From Phycisphaerae bacterium (GTDB taxonomy: Bacteria > Planctomycetota > Phycisphaerae > UBA1845 > UTPLA1), in the NCBI GenBank assembly GCA_035275405.1, contig DATEMU010000014.1, positions 62,001 to 126,000 on the forward strand: a stretch of DNA of 64,000 bases, given 5' to 3'. Positions 59,656 through 64,000 of this stretch are shown one piece after another. Both the position numbers and the translations under genes were made by a program. The notes beneath the pieces were generated by a model. The model saw only the letters and a program-made list of their open reading frames with translations. It had not been told where the DNA came from and searched no databases. Every line of letters begins with the position of its first letter. Position 1 is the first letter of the stretch.

Positions 59656-59924
59656 CATCGAAACCGTCTCTGATGAAGATCAGCGGCGGTACTCTCGCAT
59701 CATGCGCCGACCTCTCATTCGCGATGGATCCGCCGCCTGCCCCTGAAGCACGTTACTGCCGCTCGACCGTCATCCCGCTTGAGGACCCATCCACACGGGT
59801 TGATTTTCTGAAGGACATCATCGCGCTGAAGCGAATTGGCGGGGCGGCCCCGGGATTGACTGGATTGAGAGGTCGTCGAGGCGATACAATCACGAGATTC
59901 GGGCTCCGCGGAGGATCGCGCACC

Positions 59925-61256
59925 ATGCAATATCTTCTCCTGCGATCGCGCTGGCCAGTGGCCATCTCGTTGACAGTGATCATCGCGTCGATCCTGGTCG
60001 GCGGCTGCCCGCCGGCACCACCACCACCCACCGCCGACAACATCGGGCTGCAACTCGTTGCCGACGGCCTGACTGCGCCGGTCGATCTGGCGGCGCCGCC
60101 GGATGGGAGCGGCCGGTTGTTTGTCGTGGATCAGCCCGGGCGGATTCGCGTGATCGACGCGGGCGGGGGATTGCTGCCGACGCCGTTTCTCGATGTGGCC
60201 GACCGGGTCGTTTCGTTGAGCGCTGCGTACGATGAGCGCGGGCTGCTGGGCATGGCGTTTCATCCGGACTACGCGTCGAACGGGCGGTTTTTCGTGTTCT
60301 ACAACCCGAACAACGGGGCGATGATCACGGGATGGGATATGAATGTCCGCGTCTCGGAGTTTCATGTCAGCGGCGATCCCAGTGTCGCCGATGCGGGGAG
60401 CGAAATCGTGCTACTGACCGTCGGTAAGCCGCAGGGCAATCACAACGGCGGGCAGCTTGCGTTTGATCCGGACGGCTTTTTGCTCTTCGGGATCGGCGAT
60501 GGCGGCGGGGCGGGCGACAGCGGCGACGGTCACAATCCGACGATTGGCAATGCGCAGGACAAGACGACGCTGCTCGGAAAGATACTGCGAATCAATGTCA
60601 ATGCGGGCTCGCCCTATGGCATCCCGGCGGATAACCCGTTTGTCGCGGAGGCGGGGGCCCGGCCGGAGATCTACGTGCTCGGCGCGCGGAATCCCTGGCG
60701 GTTTTCATTTGATTCGGGCGGCGAGCGGCGGCTTTTTGTCGCAGACGTCGGTCAGAATCTGTTTGAAGAGGTGAGCATCGCCGCCAAGGGCGACAATCTC
60801 GGTTGGCGGATTCGCGAGGGCGCGGGATGCTTTGATCCCGCCGATTCGAATAATCCCCCCGCGCAGTGCGCGAATACCGCGGCCGACGGCGAGCCGCTCA
60901 TTCCTCCGATTCTCCAATACCCGCATTCCGATTCATCCGGCGGGCCGTCGGGCATTGCGGTCATCGGGGGGTTTGTCTATCGCGGCGGGGCGATACCCGG
61001 TCTGACGGGCCGGTATGTCTTTGGCGACTGGAGCAAGGGCTTTCTCTTTCCCGACGGGTCCCTGTTTGTGGGGACGGAAGCGGGCGACGGGAGTTGGACG
61101 ATGGAGCATCTCACCGTGCGCGACCGATCGGGTGGGCGAATTGGGGAGTTCCTGCTCGGCATGGGGCGGGATATGGCGGGCGAACTGTATCTTCTGAGCA
61201 GTGCGAATTCCGGGCCGACAGGCAACACGGGGAAGGTATACAAGGTTGTCCCGTAA
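59925..61256 (+). CDS. Quinoprotein sugar dehydrogenase-like (GSDH/sorbosone) lipoprotein
   Basis: 443 residues from ATG 59925, which puts the lipobox ILVGGC about 25 residues in; upstream reading is unsupported. Beta-propeller of soluble glucose dehydrogenase type: VDQPGRIRVID, DERGLLGMAFHPDY, GKPQGNHNGGQLAFDPDG, GKILRINVNAG, LGARNPWRFSFD (catalytic-type Arg/Asn region) and GGFVYRGGAIPGL are family landmarks. It oxidises a sugar or aldose with PQQ. A cytochrome c gene follows directly, 15 bp downstream, and may take the electrons. Confidence 0.9.
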   Translation: MQYLLLRSRWPVAISLTVIIASILVGGCPPAPPPPTADNIGLQLVADGLTAPVDLAAPPDGSGRLFVVDQPGRIRVIDAGGGLLPTPFLDVADRVVSLSAAYDERGLLGMAFHPDYASNGRFFVFYNPNNGAMITGWDMNVRVSEFHVSGDPSVADAGSEIVLLTVGKPQGNHNGGQLAFDPDGFLLFGIGDGGGAGDSGDGHNPTIGNAQDKTTLLGKILRINVNAGSPYGIPADNPFVAEAGARPEIYVLGARNPWRFSFDSGGERRLFVADVGQNLFEEVSIAAKGDNLGWRIREGAGCFDPADSNNPPAQCANTAADGEPLIPPILQYPHSDSSGGPSGIAVIGGFVYRGGAIPGLTGRYVFGDWSKGFLFPDGSLFVGTEAGDGSWTMEHLTVRDRSGGRIGEFLLGMGRDMAGELYLLSSANSGPTGNTGKVYKVVP

Positions 61257-61271
61257 GTGGAGAATGAACCA

Positions 61272-61715
61272 ATGCAATTACGCCGAATGACCGCGTGGGT
61301 CGGTGTTTCATCGCTTATTGCCGCGGCGGCCGGAATGGGCCCGGGTTGTCAAGGTAATGTCAACACGCCCCCGCCTCCGTCCGGACAGATGGTTTCGTTC
61401 GCCAATCAGATTCAGCCAATCTTTAACGCCCATTGCATCGACTGCCACAGCGGCGGCGGGCCGCCGCTCAGCGGGGTTACGTTGAATCTGGAGGCCGGCG
61501 TTGCGTACGCGGCGATCGTCAATCAACCGAGCGAACAGGATGCGAGTTTTACGCTCGTGGTCCCCGGTATACCCAACGGTAGTCTGCTTTATTGGAAGGT
61601 CAGCTCGGATACGCCGCCCGTCGGTTCGACGATGCCGCTGTTCGGCGCGCGGCTCTCGGCGAATGAGGTGGCGCTTTTGCGCGACTGGATTGCACAGGGC
61701 GCCCCGAATAACTAA
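61272..61715 (+). CDS. Exported cytochrome c (lipoprotein)
   Basis: 147 residues from ATG 61272, preceded by GTGGAG, with signal peptide and Cys in MGPGCQGN. Single heme motif CIDCH (about residues 58-62) and a methionine ligand likely in STMPLFGARLS. Similar to planctomycete cytochrome c domains in secreted proteins. It is placed immediately after the PQQ dehydrogenase gene and could pass electrons from it to an acceptor. Confidence 0.85.
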   Translation: MQLRRMTAWVGVSSLIAAAAGMGPGCQGNVNTPPPPSGQMVSFANQIQPIFNAHCIDCHSGGGPPLSGVTLNLEAGVAYAAIVNQPSEQDASFTLVVPGIPNGSLLYWKVSSDTPPVGSTMPLFGARLSANEVALLRDWIAQGAPNN

Positions 61716-61790
61716 GGTAGCAGGAAAGGCGTGTGGATTTCGTGACTCCGTCGCAAATCGGAGGCTGTTTTGTGCTTTGGAGGGAGTGCC

Positions 61791-62288
61791 ATGCACGATC
61801 TCGATCGTTTTCAGGCGTTTCTGCGATACAGCGAATGGGCCAACGAGCAACTCCTTCGCGCGGCGGCGGGTTTGAACGATGAGCAGCTCGATCAGTGCTT
61901 CGACATGGGCCGCGGCACGCTGCGCAAGACGTTCATGCACCTGTGGGCCGGTGAAAGCGTCTGGCTGGCGCGATGGAAGGGGAAAACGGAAACGCCGTGG
62001 CCGGACGAGGAACTGAAGGCGACCGTGCCCAACATTGACGAGCGGTTCAAGGGCGTTTATTCCGATCGCGCCCCGTTCATGGCGACGCTCAAGGATGCAG
62101 ACGTTGGGCGCGTCATCACCTATCGCGACTCAAAGGGCAGCCTGTACAAGGCGTCGCTCGGCGACATGATCATGCAGGGGATCACCCATTCGATACACCA
62201 CCGTGCGCAGGCAGTCAATATGCTGCGTCGGCTCGGCGCCTCGGCGCCGGAAGTCGATTACATGTATTGGGTGCGGAAGCCGGCGTAG
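61791..62288 (+). CDS. DinB-family metal-binding protein
   Basis: 165 residues from ATG 61791, preceded by GGAGGGAG. Four-helix bundle with histidines placed as in DinB/YfiT proteins: FMHLWAGE near residue 45 and HSIHHRAQ near residue 130, forming a metal site. Members act in thiol transfer (bacillithiol S-transferase group) or in stress responses; precise role is unknown. Single gene. Confidence 0.88.
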   Translation: MHDLDRFQAFLRYSEWANEQLLRAAAGLNDEQLDQCFDMGRGTLRKTFMHLWAGESVWLARWKGKTETPWPDEELKATVPNIDERFKGVYSDRAPFMATLKDADVGRVITYRDSKGSLYKASLGDMIMQGITHSIHHRAQAVNMLRRLGASAPEVDYMYWVRKPA

Positions 62289-62291
62289 GCT

Positions 62292-62324
62292 GAATGCGGA
62301 ATTCGGATTGCGGAATGCGGAATA
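62292..62324. repeat. GCGGAATTCGGATTGCGGAA repeat
   Basis: TGAATGCGGAATTCGGATTG CGGAATGCGGAA, directly after the DinB stop. Confidence 0.85.
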
Positions 62325-62365
62325 ATAATAAAACGCGGCTTCACGTCGTATCAACTTAATTTAAC

Positions 62366-62719
62366 ATGCACGACGCCATCCTCAAACGTTTCGACGCCCC
62401 CGACGAGACGCGGACGTTCGAGAGGGGAAAGTTCGACGTGATTCGCATGGGCGCGATGACCATCGGCCGCGCGACCTACGAGCCGGGCTGGAAGTGGTCG
62501 ATCCACGTCGGCGCGGCGACCGGCGCGGCGCTGTGTCAGGTCGAACACGTCGGAATGGTTGTGTCGGGGCGCGCGATGGTGAAGATGGCTGACGGCCGCG
62601 AGATCGAGATGAAACCGGGCGACGTGTTCTATGTCGCGCCGGGGCACGATAGCTGGGTGGTCGGGGACGAGCCGTATGTGTCGCTGCATTTCCTCGGCGC
62701 GGACGATTACGCGGCCTGA
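62366..62719 (+). CDS. Cupin-domain protein
   Basis: 117 residues. A single small beta-barrel: SIHVGAATG and QVEHVGMVVSGRAMV near residues 45-75 (cupin motif 1 with His residues), and KPGDVFYVAPGHDSW (motif 2). The cupin fold usually holds one metal. Often acts as a dioxygenase, isomerase or binding protein; cannot be specified. It is 77 bp after the DinB gene on the same strand. Confidence 0.88.
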   Translation: MHDAILKRFDAPDETRTFERGKFDVIRMGAMTIGRATYEPGWKWSIHVGAATGAALCQVEHVGMVVSGRAMVKMADGREIEMKPGDVFYVAPGHDSWVVGDEPYVSLHFLGADDYAA

Positions 62720-62742
62720 CGGCCTTGTTCGAGACAGTCATC

Positions 62743-63822
62743 ATGCCATCCACCCAGCGATGTGAGCGCTCTCGTCGGCATTCGACGCCGATTGGATTCC
62801 TCATCGTGCTCTTGCTGCCGGTCGGGGCATTCGCCCAGCAAAGCCATTGGGCCACGAAGATGGATGCGGCATGGACGGCGGCCCAATCGGCCGACGAGGC
62901 GAAGGATTGGAAGCGGGCGGCGGGTTACTATCGAGAGGTGCTGCTGCTGATACCGCACGAGTCGACGTCGAAAGTGGCCCTGGCGCGGTGCCTGGCCCAG
63001 CTCGGAGAGACGGACGAGCCGCTGCGGCTTCTCGAAACCGCGGTCGAAAACGGTTGGAATCAAACCCAAGCGCTTCGCGAGGAGCCGGCCTTTGAGGGAA
63101 TGCGACGCGACCCGCGATACCAGCGGCTCTACGAGCGAATCGCCGAGATTGAAAAAGAGAATATCGTCGTCTACCTTCCGCCGGGGCTCGATAAGGCCCA
63201 ACCCGCTCCGCTGATCGTGGCGTTTCACGGCCGGAATGAAAACCCACACGCTTTTGTGCCGACGTGGAGAGACGCCGCGAATTCCCTCGGCGCAGTCATT
63301 GTCGCGCCACGCGGCGTGCATCGGGTGTCGGACAATTTGCTAAACGTCTGGGAGAGCCCGGAGGCGACGCGCGACCGCGACACGTCCAGGATAGACCTTG
63401 CGGCGTGCAGGAGGCTGGCGGACGAAGCGATTCGCCTGGCCAGGAAGAAGGCCGCTATTAACGAGCGCAGGATCGTCTTGACCGGATACTCGCAGGGCGG
63501 CGTCGTGGCGCTTCGGCTGCTTTGCGATTCCCCGAAGCAATTCGCCGGCGCGTTTGCCCAGGCGACGGTTTACAAACCGCTCGGGGAAGAGGCGTGGCGG
63601 GCCGCGCGCATCGAGCGCGCCGGGCGGGTGTATCTGCTGTCGGGTGAATTGGACACGCTGCGTCCGCGCTCTGAGGACGCGTACAAAGAGTTGAAGGCCG
63701 CCGGATGGTCGGTCGAGTTGGAGATCGTGTCCGGTTGCGGCCACGAGCCTCCCGAGGATAACTCCCGGAGGCAGATCGAGGCGATCCGCTTTATCCTGGG
63801 TGCGCCAATCCCTGACGGGTGA
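62743..63822 (+). CDS. Exported TPR-carboxylesterase (phospholipase/PHB depolymerase-like)
   Basis: 359 residues from ATG 62743. Signal peptide (FLIVLLLPVGAFAQQ), TPR-like helices at about residues 30-125 (TAAQSADEAKDWKRAAGYYREVLLLIP; SKVALARCLAQLGE), then an alpha/beta hydrolase: IVAFHGRNENPHAF (oxyanion), GYSQGG (nucleophile Ser), SGELDTLRP (Asp) and SGCGHEPPEDN (His). This is the acyl-protein thioesterase/carboxylesterase fold, also used by PHB depolymerases. Substrate unknown; extracytoplasmic. Confidence 0.88.
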   Translation: MPSTQRCERSRRHSTPIGFLIVLLLPVGAFAQQSHWATKMDAAWTAAQSADEAKDWKRAAGYYREVLLLIPHESTSKVALARCLAQLGETDEPLRLLETAVENGWNQTQALREEPAFEGMRRDPRYQRLYERIAEIEKENIVVYLPPGLDKAQPAPLIVAFHGRNENPHAFVPTWRDAANSLGAVIVAPRGVHRVSDNLLNVWESPEATRDRDTSRIDLAACRRLADEAIRLARKKAAINERRIVLTGYSQGGVVALRLLCDSPKQFAGAFAQATVYKPLGEEAWRAARIERAGRVYLLSGELDTLRPRSEDAYKELKAAGWSVELEIVSGCGHEPPEDNSRRQIEAIRFILGAPIPDG

Positions 63823-63892
63823 TCTCAAGTTGTGGCGTAGTATTTCTTCACCCTCTTGCGGCCGGCGTTTCAAAGGACTAGCATCTTTCCGT

Positions 63893-64000
63893 TCGCTAGG
63901 GGCGTCCGCGCGGAGCGGGCTGAGATTCGGCCGGTGAGCCGAGACCCTTGGAACCTGATCACCAAGACGCGACTTGAGGCCTGAGGCTTGAGACCTAAGG
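63893..64000 (+). promoter_or_regulatory. TPP riboswitch (THI box), cut by the right edge
   Basis: CTAGGGGCGTCC, then GGGCTGAGA, a small hairpin (TCGGC/GCCGAG), and ACCCTTGGAACCTGATC reproduce the conserved order and bases of the thiamine pyrophosphate riboswitch. The downstream conserved half (CCAGCGTAGGG-like) is not reached: after CTGATC the sequence becomes a CTTGAGGCCTGAGGCTTGAG repeat and then the window ends. It should control a thiamine synthesis or transport gene to the right, on the plus strand. Confidence 0.85.

Noticed and set aside
59673-59924. Longer N-terminus of the sugar dehydrogenase
   Set aside because: The 84 extra residues lack signal or domain features, while the ATG at 59925 gives a proper lipoprotein signal.

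Overview
The window reads as chromosomal DNA of a planctomycete, most likely of the Phycisphaerae or a related deep lineage. The support is indirect: GC-rich coding sequence, several small membrane proteins ending in a CxKCGYNLTGN...CPEC zinc ribbon, dockerin-like calcium repeats (DMNCDGDVD), many secreted or lipid-anchored proteins of unknown role, PQQ-type propellers, and very many short dispersed repeats. No rRNA, intact tRNA, CRISPR array, IS transposase or integrase is present.

Layout. (1) 1-8.7 kb is less GC-rich and accessory in character: a lipase of the LCAT type (cut by the window edge) in an operon with a CHAT-domain protease, a zinc-ribbon membrane protein, a 1105-residue membrane protein with an Ada-like zinc tail, and a possible DNA-binding protein. 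It ends at a 42-bp copy of the 3' half of tRNA-Gly(CCC), the usual scar of an element integrated into a tRNA gene. (2) 8.9-12.4 kb: secreted esterase, remnant of a propeller kinase, DUF3592 protein, methyltransferase and a PepSY protein. (3) 12.6-17 kb: trehalose-phosphate synthase (otsA), then a fused trehalose-phosphatase/GH15 glucosidase. (4) 17.1-20.1 kb: three overlapping genes with near-identical zinc-ribbon tails. (5) 20.1-30 kb: HigBA-like toxin-antitoxin pair, ICMT-like methyltransferase, PLP enzyme, GMC oxidoreductase, amidohydrolase, FixJ-type regulator, PilZ protein, GxxExxY nuclease-fold protein, metzincin lipoprotein and a homocysteine-methyltransferase relative. (6) 30-46.7 kb: structured leader RNA, secreted HEAT/receiver-like protein, transaldolase-like aldolase, GT-C membrane protein, flavin reductase, MacB-like permease, MBL hydrolase, giant PQQ/TPR protein, DRG-like GTPase and ElbB. 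(7) 46.8-50 kb: four tandem secreted paralogues. (8) 50-53.4 kb: GT4 glycosyltransferase overlapping a glycogen-debranching-type enzyme. (9) 53.4-64 kb: two lipoproteins, a four-helix-bundle protein, a FixL/FixJ-like two-component pair, sugar dehydrogenase plus cytochrome c, DinB, cupin, esterase, and a TPP riboswitch cut by the right edge.

The most unusual feature is the set of at least eight families of short repeats. They lie between genes and also inside reading frames, without breaking them. One family, built on GCAGATGACGCAGATG, brackets a PD-(D/E)XK-type (GxxExxY) gene in inverted orientation and even supplies its start codon and C-terminus, so that gene and repeat may form one mobile unit. 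One membrane-protein gene (35.0-36.8 kb) carries five families in frame, and the giant PQQ gene carries three copies of an 8-bp tandem array.
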